Shown: positions 24,341-37,700 of the stretch, piece by piece
How the letters are laid out: each line of letters begins with the position of its first letter
Position numbering within the stretch: the stretch's first letter is position 1
DNA from: Formicarius rufipectus
Taxonomy: Eukaryota; Chordata; Aves; Passeriformes; Formicariidae
Direction of reading: 5' to 3'
Assembly (NCBI GenBank): GCA_013399695.1
Contig: VXAU01000691.1
Span: 650,992 to 714,991, forward strand
DNA: 64,000 nucleotides
Notes under the pieces: generated by a model
Seen by the model: the letters and a program-made list of their open reading frames with translations, nothing else
Databases searched by the model: none
What the model was told of the DNA's origin: nothing
Translations under genes and position numbers: made by a program

Positions 24341-27300
24341 TAAAACAAGCTGCATTTTTCTGTATTTCTTAAAAGAGGCATTAGAAATCCTGCTAAATCC
24401 CTTCATGCAGTTAAATTTCACCTCGAGTGACTGTGGCATTTGCTGTATGAGAGCATTCTGGAGCCAGATGTATTAAAGTGCCACCCCAGGCCCTGTGCCC
24501 AAATTATTAGCATATCTCCACCTTAGCATTTTTTTGGAGAGGAGAATCAGAACTTTGGCCTCACTCCAAAACGAAAGAGGTTTCTATTTTTAAAGAACGC
24601 AACTTAAAATGCACCAGTCACCTCTGATCACCTTTTTTTTAATTCAGTTTGTTGTGAACATAAATCACACCTCCCCGACAATCTTCCCGGTACACATGTG
24701 GCTGCCATGGCAACTATCACAACACACCAATCCTGCGCTCGTGAAACACAACTGGGTGATGAAAGGATTGATATCTGGAAATCCACAGATCTGCAGTCAC
24801 CCCCCCAGCCATGGCTAAATAGTATCAGCAGCTGTGGCATGGCTTTTTTAATGTAGAACTCCAGCAATGACAACAGAAATTCAAACACTGCTTTCCCAGT
24901 TCAGCTGTAACAAGACATCTAGCATTACAAGTCTCTTACGAAACTGAGTAATTAATTACATTACCTTCAATGGTAGTGAGTAACTGCCAGGAAACAGACT
25001 TAAAAGTCGGATTCTGGTTTAATTTCCTTTATTTATGGGCTCAAGTGAGGCTTTAGGTAATTTGATACAAACTGAATTGGACTGTGAGCGCTAAAAGGAA
25101 AGTAGATTTAAAATAGAGGTAGATTTAAGTAGAACAGGTACTTAAAACTGAAGAATTGCTTAAAATCAAACCAACTAGCCTGGCAATCAGAGTAAATACA
25201 AGACAGAGAAGGGGAACACAAGGCCAAGGTGAAGAGGAGAGTGGGACTATTCCAATCCTTGGTCGACCACAACCCTATGCCTGAGGTGGCTGGGACAAAC
25301 CAGGGGCTAAACTCTCTCTCTGTACTAATTTTTCAGATTCATCTCAAATCCTTTTTAAAAATCTTAATACCCAAAAAAGCATGCATGAAAAGATTTTGCA
25401 ATGAATAGAAGCTCATTCTTAAAAACATGTACTTCTGGTTTAAGTCAGGTGAGAGACCACATAGAGCAACAAGTCCTGTTCAGAACTGTTCTTGTTTGCC
25501 TGAATTGCCTTTTTTCCTCCATCCAAACTAATTAAAAATTGTTCAGAAGAATGAGATTTCCTCAGTCTTCTTACCATGGGCAGGGATTTATTTCTGGGTT
25601 ACAGGATTGCAGAGGTATTACTCTGATAATAAAAAAGAAGGCCAGAGAATTGTAAACAATGGAATAACAGCTTAACCAGTTGATCTGCACTTTCCCAATG
25701 GCCACTATAATAGAGCTTATTTTGTTACTATATTCCATTCTTCTAGAAATATCCAGGAAAAAAAAAATCATAGTTCAGCTTACCCTTGAAATGTATTTTT
25801 GTTCATTTTAACAAAACTTGGGAGTTTCTGAGCATTTATATGCTCACATCTGTATTCCATAAGACTCCTCATTTCCTGAACAGCTGAAGCCCTGAGGAAG
25901 AATCCTTTGGCCATATTTTTCCTTTATAAATCCCCAGAAGACGCAGTTTACAATACTCCACTGAACTCCTGACTTTCATTTACAAAGCTCAGAAGAGAAC
26001 TCATGGCCAGTGCCACACTATTATGTTCACCAAAGGATATATCCATTTGATTAAGGCTCATCCTTTATTCTCCAGATTGGAACAGATAGAGTAGGAGTAG
26101 CTTTCTCTTCTTTTTCTCCTCAGTATTGCAGTTTTTTTTTGCTTTCAGTGCCAGTCACCATCATACAATATTTAGCCAGAACTAAATCTAAAAAAATAAA
26201 ATAATATCTTCATACTGGGAATATATAGATTACATATAGAAGTAAGAAGAAAGAAGAAGGAAGGTGAAGAATTAATTCTCAAAAGGGTGGTAAAATTGCC
26301 TCTGCATGTCTGAAAGCACAGAACTGCTATGTATTTAAATACCACTGAGATTAATGCTTTCAGAATACAGAAGAGTCCCTTAAACTTAACTTTTCCTGTT
26401 TGAAATGTTTTAATTTTTTTGCATGCTTTACAGGTTTACTTGTTGAACTCAGCTCCTATAAACCCCAGCTGCTGTTTCAAATGTGCATGTATGGCACTTC
26501 AGCAGTAAATCCACTGTGCATTCACCTGTAAGGCAGTGGCAATTAAAGAAGCAATAACTAAGGTAATAGTATTTTATTATTGCAGGGCCAGAGTCATGGA
26601 AATTATCAAGAATCTAATGAATGGTTTTGCTATCACGTGCGTGACAACTGCCATTCATTAAAATATAATCAACAGTAATAGATAAGTGCATGGGAGATCC
26701 CAAGTGATTGGAGGTTTGAGATGAACCTGTCTGGACCTGAGCTGCTGCCAAAGTTTCCTGCCATGCCCTGGCCCTCTCCTCCTCCCCCTGGGGTGCTCAC
26801 CTGGCAGGGCAGAGCACAATAAACCAGCCAGCATTCCTGGGTGCTGCCCAGTGAGACAAAAAAAGAGACTAAAACACCGATGCCCTGAACTGGGAGCAAA
26901 CAGAGCAGAGAGAGCATCTGTCATAAAGAGGTGCAGGGGATCCATTAGGCATGTCAGCTGAGGGTTCATCTACCATATAAAATCCTGGGGGAGGTTCTAT
27001 TCCTTATGTGAGGGGTAATGGCAAACCCATCTGTGTTCCTTATCTTGGCAACTTTCTCCAATCAATCCAAGGCAGAGTACATCTTTGCAGCATTTTACTT
27101 ACTCCATGTTTCTGGGAGCCTTAATTAAAAAAAATAAAAATGAATCTTCATCTACTTCTGTAGCGTGACGAGGATCAAACTATTTTAAACATCTTTGAGA
27201 ACCACAAATAACACAATATACTAGTTAAGATGTTAGTAACAGGTTGTTTCAAAAGTATTACACACACGTGGGTGCACACATATGTGTATTCTCTTGCTAT

Positions 27301-28872
27301 TGCATAACTCGAATTATCAGGGATCCTGAGAAATTCCAGCAGCCTAGATTAACAATGTTTGGGTGACCAAGAATATATGAATGCAATATTGAGCCACACT
27401 TGGCAGAAAATGAATAAGATATGGTTTGATACAACATCAGTCTTACTGAGGAGGAACATTTTGTGATGAAGGGTTATGAGAAAATCTATGGTCCACAAGA
27501 TGAAGAGGTTACCTGAGAAAATAAAATTATCCAGAAAATAGACGCATTAGCAAATTAAAGAAACAAACCAAATCCAATCATAAATCCTCTGTAGGAATTA
27601 AACTGATGGAGATAAAACGTAGCTGAGACATAGAGAACCAAAGCTGACCATAACTAACAGCACAGGTGAAACCACATCTAAATTGCTTAAGCAATGCTGC
27701 AAGAACCCTCAGGGAGCTCTACTCATTCCCCTTTTCCTCAGAGTTGGGTGAAGCAGCATTAAATTGTTCTGATCACCTGCCCTGCTTCTTTATTTCTAAA
27801 TCACTGTCTCATTATCATTAGAAGAAACTGTATCTTGGGATCTTGTTTAAGGCTACTTGTATTTCATTGGTCTGGGTATCTTTGAGGACTCAACATGGTG
27901 AGTAAAAATATGAGCTGTTTTCATTCCAGTTGTAACACCTTATTATTTATTAAAATACATTCAGCTGTGTCAGAGGCTGCCAAATGTAATAATTAGGTGT
28001 CGTGCCCCTATAAAAATGTAAGCAATATGACAACCACTAATGAAGAAAGAATTGAAGGTTAAGTGAGAAATAATGAATCAATGGAACAGATAGAGATTCA
28101 ACAGAGGAATCCCAATTTCTACTCTAAATACACCTCTGATGGAATTTGTTTAAGGTCTCAGATCACTTGTAGATGAGACTTTCCCTTTTCTGAATTGTAG
28201 AGTGTGAACATTTTGAAAAGACCTAAGTCAGTGCTAATTAATCCTGTAACATGAACAGCAAATTCACATGTTTGGCCTGAACTTTAAGACACTCATTGCA
28301 ATCTCCTTGAAGACATGACATTATGAGAACCCCTCACAAATTAGCTTACATAACAGAAAATAAAATTGACTTTACCCTTTTGTAACACAGAGTTCACGGT
28401 CTTCAGGTTCTGTAAGTAGAAATTGGAGCTGAAAAGAGGCCAAATTGCTTTAACATTTAACCAATTTGGATCACAGGGGCTGAAGTCTATGGTCACAATG
28501 AAGTAGGAGAAATATAAAGGAAACTTGATTTTCCCATTTTGTTCTACTGAAAAATGGGTTTCTGGTAAAACACAGTTAATCACAGTGAGGAAATGACATG
28601 TCATAGTCATGGCACAGTTGTGACAGCAGAGCTGCTCCTAATTTATGAACTCTGTGACCATTTGTGATTCTCTTCTGCATGTACTACATCAAAGGCTGAT
28701 GGTTGGAGCACTCCAAGCTTGTGTGTGATTTTGCTTTGACAGCCACCTTGTGCAGGATATCCTTATAAGAGAAAGATATCTATTGTACTTACCATTTTGT
28801 AAGCTTTTGAACCAGAGTGTTAGGATAAGTGAACTAAGTATTATTGCATGGCTCAAGTTTGATGGACAGCCC
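24341..28872. other. intron; contains an RFX-like X-box and a GC-richer patch
   Basis: The X-box at 24701-24714 is listed separately. A GC-richer patch lies at about 26730-26900 with no recognisable domain. The remainder is AT-rich with nothing identified. Confidence 0.4.
24701..24714. promoter_or_regulatory. near-perfect RFX X-box palindrome
   Basis: GCTGCCATGGCAAC differs at one position from the palindromic RFX site GTTGCCATGGCAAC. RFX factors are known to bind such sites in neural and ciliary gene enhancers. The surrounding 200 bases (about 24590-24810) carry several CpGs and little simple sequence, so this may be part of a conserved regulatory element. The site is seen; its function is inferred. 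Confidence 0.45.
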
Positions 28873-28937
28873 TTTTTTTTGTTTGTTTTTTGTTTGGTTT
28901 TTTTTGGTTGGTTTTTTGTTTTTGGTTTTGTTTTTTC
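28873..28937. repeat. T/G low-complexity tract
   Basis: About 65 bases of TTTG, GGTTTTTT and TTTGG units on the plus strand, of the same kind as the 7131-7240 and 52591-52707 tracts. Confidence 0.85.
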
Positions 28938-31900
28938 CATTTCAAAAGTAAAATATAGTGCTCTTCCCAGCAAAAAGCACACCAAGAAATACCACTTATA
29001 TGACAAGAATAATTTTTGATTGACTCAGTACATACTTTGCCCTAATAATGTTTTTCTTTTACATTTACTATCTAGGAAGCTGCTTAGAGAAGAATGGAAA
29101 GGAGGACAGCTGAATGAAAAAGTTTCTCAAAAAGTTATTTCCCACAGATGAGTCTATGTAATGGAGATTTTTTTGCTGCTTCATGTACAGGCTAATGAGA
29201 AAAGACATCCCAACTTTTAAATCCAATTGCACTTCAGCTGACCTACAGGTCTACTCATACAGAGGTGGTTGGGAAAAGGCAACAATCACCACCTGACCCA
29301 AAATTTCAAGACAGTAATAAATTTCAAAGCATTTTTCTTCTGCAGACTGACTAGTGTTTCTATGACACTGAGCAATAAATGTATTTCTGCTGATGTATCC
29401 ATTTCATTCTGATGAAAAATACGTACGGCAACTCACACTCTTAAAGAATTTTGTCGGAGAACCACAATCCAAGTCAGAAAGGTTAAATTCCATTGTTAAT
29501 GAGCAGGTGAAGTTCTTCACTCAGTAGCTCATGTACCAAGCAGAAACCTCCCCACTTTCCACTTGAGGAAAACAAAACTCATTCTTCAACTTGGGGATAA
29601 AAAAATCACTCCACCACAAAAGGTATAATGATGCTCATATAAAAATACATCTGGCCTATAGTGAACATGCTGCGACTTAGATGATACCTTAATAAGCAGG
29701 AGAAAGAATAATCATGTTTGTTGAAGATGTGACATAATTCTGAAGAAATTGAAATTGTTGCCTCTGTATGTGGTAGGCTTAAACAATATTTGAGTGGCTA
29801 TTATTCCACTTTGGAAATCTGTTCTGCTGTGTGTTCTATTGAATTAGATCAAGAATAAATTTGGATGAAGATAAAGTGCCGGCTCCATCAGGGAGAGTGC
29901 AATGGAGATCATACTCGAGTCAGAGGAATAAAAGGAATGATTAAATGAGGTCCACGTGCTTTTTGTAAGATGTACGGCTGGAGGCTCTTTTATGTGAATC
30001 GACTTCAAAGCCACCTTGTAAGAGTACATTAAAAATAAAATAGCACCCAGAAAAGATATCAGAGGGCACACTTTTAACCCTGAAAGTTTCTGCACTTCGT
30101 GGTAAATTACAGATAACACTCATCAGCAGTACTTAAGCCACTTCTGTTCCAAGTGCTCGACAGTGGCAGCCAGAAGTGCTGTGACAGTCCAGCTTCTTTA
30201 AGTGTTTAAGAGACAGACTAGAAACACCCAAGTGACAGGAAGATAGTCTTAAAGGTACGATGATTGTAGGGACAAATCTCTACATGCAGAAGCCACCTAC
30301 CATACAGACTGTAATAAAGATAACCCTTCAACACAGAGAAGACACAAAATTGTACTTTCTAATCTCAGACACTGACTTTACAGATTGATATTTGTACATT
30401 AAATGCACCAGTACCTCCTGTCACTGCTTCCAGCCTGATGTTATATATGTGCAGTGCTGGAAGAGAAGATGCTCTGCCTTTATTAAAGCAAACACATTTG
30501 ATATGCAATCTTTCATTTTTCTTACAGTGCCTGTATTTATCCTGATGCCTACACACTGATGAAGCAAAAACCCCAGAGACAGAGTTAGGCTTTATACTTG
30601 TGATGGGAGCACTTGCTGAGATTTTCCCACCAATATAGGATGTCTTTAACAAACATTTCATAGTGATTTCATGCCAATATATTTGTTACATAAAATATCT
30701 TGAAACACTTAGATGTTTCAAGTCTCTTCCCTCCTCTTTTAACTAACCTGATCTCTCTTTACAGAGCTGTAAATCTGTACAAGGATGTAACCAATTGAGG
30801 CAACACTGGGTGAGAGGAGCCACCTCTTCTGCTCTCCTTTGGGTGGGATGTACCCTCTTTCTTTACATATTCCTGAATCAGACTCCCATCCACCTTGTCC
30901 ACAGAGTTTCTTTGCCCTGTATGCCACTGATGGGAAGAGGAAGGTGCCTGAAGCTGGGGACAGGAAAGGGGACAAAACCACCCCCAGATGTGCTGCATTT
31001 CCCCTGCCAGGTGGGCTGGGAGTTAGAGCAGATTCTGCACTCTGGTGTAAAGGTAAAGCTGTCAAACCTGTGCCTACCACCTCTAGTATGGTTTGGTATC
31101 ACACACCTGAGGCTGAGTGTTCTGGAAGGATCACATACATAAGAACAGCACACTGAGGATGTTTAAATTGTGATGTACTGACAGCATTGATATATTATTG
31201 CCCATCATCACCAGCTATTAGAGACAAACTTTAGCCTACTGCCTTCCAGACTGAAAATCTTGCTTTGGCTAATAGTTGGGAAACTCTAATATTTCATTCT
31301 GACTTCTGCTGAAACAGCGAAATAGAGATTTTGCTGGTTCAACAGATGCATAATACCATGCCTGTCTGTAGCCTTATTTTTAGGCAGATGTTAATATCTG
31401 CTGATGTACACCCAAGATAATTTGAAAGTCATAACTTCTATAAAATTAGATACAGCATAAACTGAAATACGTTTTTAAGGGAAGAAAAAATATTCTAAAA
31501 TCATTTTTATAAAATCAAATTTATATTTTCTCCAGTTTTTCACTTAGCTAAAGTATGTATTAGTAAACTAGATAGAATTAGACAAACTGAATATCTAAAC
31601 TTTTAGAATTCACAGTCTGAGTGTTTATAAATGAAATTACAGCAACAACTAGTACAGTGACAATTTCATTGTTATTAGCACGAAATATTGGGAGTCTATT
31701 TAGAGTTCGAGTTCAAATTCAACTGAAATTAGTAAAAAAAATAATCTCATTGCAAAGTGATCAAAACTATCCTACCATAGTCAGTATTTAAAACTTTTTA
31801 TGGACAACAAGTAATAATGCCTTTTCAGTGGGGAAAAAAAAGTAAATCTCAGTGTTATTACTTTGCAGGATTTGGTACTTTACCTAAAAATGGAAGGTGA

Positions 31901-34769
31901 AGGGTTGTTAAAGCACGAGCTGCCTGAATTTTTACGATGACAATTCAGAATTTTCAGTGTCTGAGGCAATTCAAACTGAAAAGCAATTTTACTCCTACAT
32001 TTACCTTCAAAAGGTATTCTACAATAGTAACTTTCAATTTGTAAGCCAATGTGAGCCCATTATTGCTTACAGAGCATGACAGCACTTCTGTTAGCCCTTT
32101 GGTGCAGATCAGAGTTGGGAATTTTAATACATTCTCTCTCTTTGGAGCTGAATGTCACCATTTTGGAGAACCAGACCTGTGGGAACAGCACCCTGCCCCA
32201 ATTTGCTGGGTCCAGGAGCCACTTAACCTGTTGTTATTCAGATGAAGGTACAGAAGGATCAAATGAGGATTTGTTTTCCCATTTGCTGTGGACTGAGAGC
32301 TGACATCACCAGTCATGAAACTGGGGCAAGGGGGTGATAAAACAAGGATGGAGAAATCTCTCCATGCAGAGAACAAGAAGAAAGCTGGACCACTCCCTCC
32401 CAGTCTTAACTTTACAGATGCTCTTTCCCAGCAGGAAAAAAAACAACCCTCAGAGATTTCAGTAATTGACATTTCCCTTGTCTTAATTCTATTTGTGAAA
32501 GACTGGGCCCTTTTGGGCAGAGATGTAACTTTTTTCCACCTTCTGATCTCCTACATGGAATATCCTCTGTGCAAGAGATCACCACATACAGAAATTAGGC
32601 TTGTCATCTCCTGAAGCCTTTTTGGGGCACCTGGGGAAGGGTGTACACAATATAAACACAGGAGATTTGCCCCAGTATTAAGCTATTTACTCTTGAATGA
32701 TAGCAAAATACCAAACGACTCACCTGTCATGTTTTTGGATCACTTCACTGTTATTCATAATTTAATCCTCACAATGGATTGGGGGGGAATGGAGAGCAAA
32801 GTAGAGGCTAAAAGGGGAGGACTTACAAAACAATTCCATTTGTCACTTTTTTTAAAAAACTCCATGAACTTGAAGGCAATTTCTAAAAGAATTTTCTCCC
32901 TTACAAGTTAAATCCTTTTTCTCCTCCTCCTGTTCCACTGCTGTTAACAAAAAGCAGCTCATAAATCAAACTTTAATCAAGCTGAAAATCCCAGTTTTAT
33001 TTCTTCACTTCCCTAGGGGGTCAGAGCATTTTGCAGAATCTTTTATTTTCTGAACTTCTCCACTTCAGAACTTCTGCTTGCTTTCTCTCCTAATAAAATT
33101 ACTTTCATTTAGGATTACCACCCTCCTCTCCTTCCTGACATTGCACTTGCTTCTTCAGACTCCTGTCATTGAAAGTATTTAAAGCCCTGCAACTTAATTG
33201 GAAGAAACATAATTGTAAGGGATTAGCAACTCCTCAATTCAATATACAGAATTATGTTTACACAGCCAAGGAGAGATTAATCTGCTACTTCTCTAATTTT
33301 TGTGGTGTTTTCCCAGCTGTAGACTTCAAATCTTTATAAACTAAGACCATATTCAGACAGGACAAATGATGGAAGCACAGGATGTTGTCATTAGGAACTC
33401 ATAGTGTGAATGGAGATTGTGCTGAACTCCCTTCCAGTATTATACACTATATAGAATTCTTCTTTCTTTAAAAGTCTATGTTATGGCTTTGAGAAAGTAA
33501 CAGCCTGCTGTAAAGTTTAACTGACACAGCTTATTTAATGAATCTTGAAATGAATCCTGGATTACATTAAAAATGAAAAATTACTTTTTTCCTTTTAATC
33601 CTCAGTTAAGAAAACCTTGATTTGGGACAGATAGGAAATAATTTAAAATTTGGACTAGATCATAAACTTTTTACCCTCCACTCTTTGTTATCATTTTAAA
33701 ATAAGGTTTACAATGTTAAGAGTCAAGGCACTGCAGTCTCTTTGAGGCTTATTTATGAGCAGAACAGGGGCAAGAATGAATAAAACTAAGCAAGCTGCCT
33801 TTGGATAGCATGATAAGAGAAACTCAAGCAGAGTAAGCAAATGAAAGGAACTTTTCCTGTGAGACTACCTTATGAGATTTCCAGAATGACTGAGATTGTC
33901 TTTAAGGTGATAAGCCAAGTTTTATACTGCAGTTTAGGGAATCACTTCCCAAGAATGAATAGAATTATGCCTATGGCATTTAGTAAAAATCAATGTTGAA
34001 GGACAAGAAAGCCCCCCAGCTAACACTTATAAAAATCTGCCTCCTTTACTTCATTCTGTTCCAGACTTGTTTTCTTTTATGGAGATAGCTCTGAGCTGCA
34101 AGATGTGAATAAAAGAGAAAACTTCTTCAAACAGTGAAACTTCCCAATTCAATCTGTAGTAAACCCAGGCATTCCAGATACGGAATTTAATTTCTTTTAA
34201 ACTTACTTCACTACTCAACAAAAAAGATAAAAACCCTACTAGAGAGTAAAGAGACAGTTTTACACAGGAGGCACCTTCTTTATTCCCTTTAAATAAGGAG
34301 CTATTTTCCTGCAAAATAAAAGTTCTGAGTAAAGCAATCAAACAGATATATCTGCAAAAAACTTGCCTGAATCAAAGTCCCAATCCAAGTACATATTTTA
34401 ATAGCACAGAATCCACACAGCAAAGCTTAGGATTGGATTTCCTGCCCTATGGAAGTGGAAACGTCTGGACTCTCAGGGCCACTTTGGGGAATGGCATGCT
34501 TTAAATGCTGTAAATGTATAGAATATGCACATGAATATCAAAGTAGAATACAAGCAATACATGTAAATTAGTGCTAAAATCTACTCAAAGGCCACTTGGT
34601 CTATACACAGGGTTTCAGCAGTGATTCATGCAGAGTGCCTGCTGTTCTGTTTCTAAAGGTCTGAAGTGTCTCCAGGCAGTTGCTGTGTTTTACTGATTAT
34701 GATGAAGAGTTTAATATTTTTTGCATTTTGCTGACTACCACTTTTCTATCGACAATTAATAATACTGTT
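28938..34769. other. AT-rich intron, nothing recognised
   Basis: A GC-richer patch at about 30800-31080 has overlapping frames on both strands and no domain. A 20-base word at 30521-30540 recurs at 48261-48280. The stretch at 31440-31880 is especially AT-rich. No exon or repeat family is identified. Confidence 0.45.
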
Positions 34770-34784
34770 GGGGGGGGCGGGGGG
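34770..34784 (+). repeat. G8-C-G6 homopurine run
   Basis: Eight G, one C and six G occur in an otherwise AT-rich stretch. Such a run can seed G-quadruplex structure and is prone to length errors in sequencing and assembly. Confidence 0.85.
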
Positions 34785-37700
34785 TGTTGAGCATTACACT
34801 ATCAGTAATAAACATTGATTGTCAAGAAATCTTTCCATGTGCTAGCTCTTCTAAGCCAAGATTGCCTTGCTACTGTATGACAAGTAGAAACATACAGTAA
34901 GGTTGTAATTTACAGATGTTGATGTACCACTGTATTCTGTCACCTGAGACACTTTCTGGTGTACAAAGGTAATTGTAATCAATTTGGATGAAAAGTCTTT
35001 ACACTTGATTTAAGTAGGTTAAATTGCTTGGTTCAATCAGCAACACAAGCAAAAAAAAAAAAAAAACACAAAAAAACCCCCACCTGAACTCATTACTCAT
35101 GCATTTTCATTTTTCCTTTGGTTTTTGTCTCACTCTTCAAATAGACTTTCAATGCAGCAACTTCAACTGTGACAAATAACGGATTAATTCTTTGAAGAGC
35201 TGCTATTAATTCAGCATTGAATGTCATGAGTTTACCCTTCTCCAGAAGTTTTAACTGCTTTTCTAAAATTTTGTTATACCCTTAATGGGACTTTGGATAC
35301 AATTAATTCTCAGAGTAATTATCCATATTAAGGAGCTGGCTGCCCCTGCTGCAAAGGAAAATGCTGAATACATCTGTGCGTGCTGCATTTTCGGCGTTAT
35401 CCACCTATCTGGTCTTCCTGTGAATGAGCCTGCACAGTTCAAATGTGAGTCAATGAACTGTGCAGATAGCACACTCCATCACTTTCCCAAGTACAGGTAG
35501 GAGAATAGGGATTTGCATGAATGTGCTGATGCTTTGGAGAAATGGGGGACTACTTTAATGTGTCCTTCACACAGCAGATGGTACGTGAAATCTGTTTCAT
35601 GGTTGGTGAGCTTTGTAAAGGCTTGTAAAGATTTGTTGCCCACTGCTTCAGTCACAGAATGAAGATATATACCCACACCAAAGGCACCCAAAAAAAAAAA
35701 TCAATTGCAATAGCAACAGCTCATAGAATAATACAGGTTTTTCTTAAAGATATATTTGGTTTAAATTAAGACATGGGGTTTGAAATGAGGCTAAGAAATT
35801 TTGCACCCAAATAATGAAACCGTATTCATATTCACCTGAAGTCTTACTTGCCAGTAGTAAAAGAAAACAGAGAAAAGTAGAAACATGTATTTACAATATT
35901 GAGTAGGATTTAAAACACACATTGCCACAATCCTTTATAGGGTGCACCATCTAAAAACAATTAAAATACCTGTTAGTATAAAAAAGTGAAACCAAAGTTT
36001 CTCAGCTGTGATCAAATGTTTGAAAATCCCTGGACCTCTCTGACATTCACTAATGTATTTTCTCATGTGCCATCAATCAGTTTGCAACTTCTTTATGTCT
36101 TTTTTATTGAAGCAGAGTGGAGCCTTGAGGCAACACTGTTCCAAATTGTTTGCTTCTTCTTACCCTGTTTTTAGAATCTTATCAAGTTTCTAATCCAAAG
36201 CTATAATTTACCTGACAATTCTTGACAACTTCTTTTCTATTAATCTGTCAGAGACTTTAATCTTTTAATATTCCAAGGAATTATTCCAGCAGGCCCCAAT
36301 GTATTTCTTATTTCATCAACAAACAAGAAATCCTAAAGAAGCAGGATGGCAAAATGTCCTATTGCAGAAGCTATGCTGGCATAATTTGTTTTTTTTTTAC
36401 AATTCTTTTCACATCGATGTGAGGTTTTAGATCTTTTGAAACATTTTGCCAACAAGTTTTCTTATTTTGAAATGATCCCGGGATCGTTTCTAGCATCTTG
36501 TAAAAACTGGATACAGCAGCTGCTCCCGTCTTCCTTCCACCACTGCTTATTTAGATGCAAAGTCCACACTCTTGTTAACAGCTTGCCCGTGTTAGTGCAT
36601 TCCTCCAGAACTATGGATCAATAGAGCCCGTGCCTGATGATTTTTTACACTTCTTCGATATGCTCTTGCACCTCCACTTTTGGCTCAGTTGCTAATGGGA
36701 ATGGAATAATGCAGGTAAATAATTGATTTTTTCACCACTGCATGATTCCCAGCTCTGCTTTCTGTTTCCCAGTATTCTGTCAGTCTTGCTGATTCTTTTA
36801 CAGTCTCTGTATTCGGACTGATCCAGTCCGTGACATGTTTTCCACTGGCTTCTGCTACCCTGTCTGGTTGTTCCACTCTTTCTTACAATTCAATGTGCTC
36901 AAAGAATTTTTTTATTGATTTCATTAAATTAAATGTCCTTTTTCTGGTGGAATGAAGATTATTTCAGAATCTACTACCAAGACCTTTGAACTGATATTGA
37001 GATAGTGATATACAACGATTCCTTTTTGCCAACAGAGAAGATCTAAATACAACATGCACATTTTATGACCCTATAAAATAATGGAAATATAAACACAGAA
37101 TACTTCATAAAGTACACTGAGGTAGAACTTGCCATAGTTCATAGCTTGAACCTTTCACATTAAATGGCTTGCCAAGACTCACAAAAGGAAAGCTGAATGC
37201 AGTAGATATGTTTTTACATTCTCTTCTGCTGAGTACATTTGATTCACTGTCTGAACTTCCCCAAGCTCTGAAAAGCTCATAATTGTGTGCTTCTTCACAA
37301 CTGAAATACTGCTGCAGCTGACTGGAAAATAGAGGACAAGGTGAATGCCCAGCTAATGGTCATAATGAAGTAGAGGAACAAAGCTGGCAGCCTTAATGGC
37401 TTTGAAAGTTACTCAGAATTTCAACCCATTATTAGAGTATTTCTGTCTATGCAGAGTAGCTGTCAAATAAGAACTTGTCCTTTACAATATTACAAATATT
37501 TCAGAAAAATGTAATGCACTTCAAATCCTTAAGTCTTAGCGATGAGTTAGCACGTTGACCATGGAAAATAATTCAAGTCTGTTGCCTACAGAAGTTGTGT
37601 TATAATTCAGCTAAGGCTTCTAAAATGGATATCAATTACCTATTATTACACATATAATATACAGATATATGTATTAGTCATACTAAATCTACTGGAAAAG

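Noticed and set aside
23965..24439. 138- and 120-codon minus-strand open frames
   Set aside because: They overlap each other and a plus-strand frame within a GC-rich patch; no domain or exon boundary signals were seen.
30739..31156. Overlapping open frames on both strands, preceded by a TTTACAG acceptor-like word
   Set aside because: Four competing frames of similar length, no domain, and the acceptor-like word alone is common by chance.
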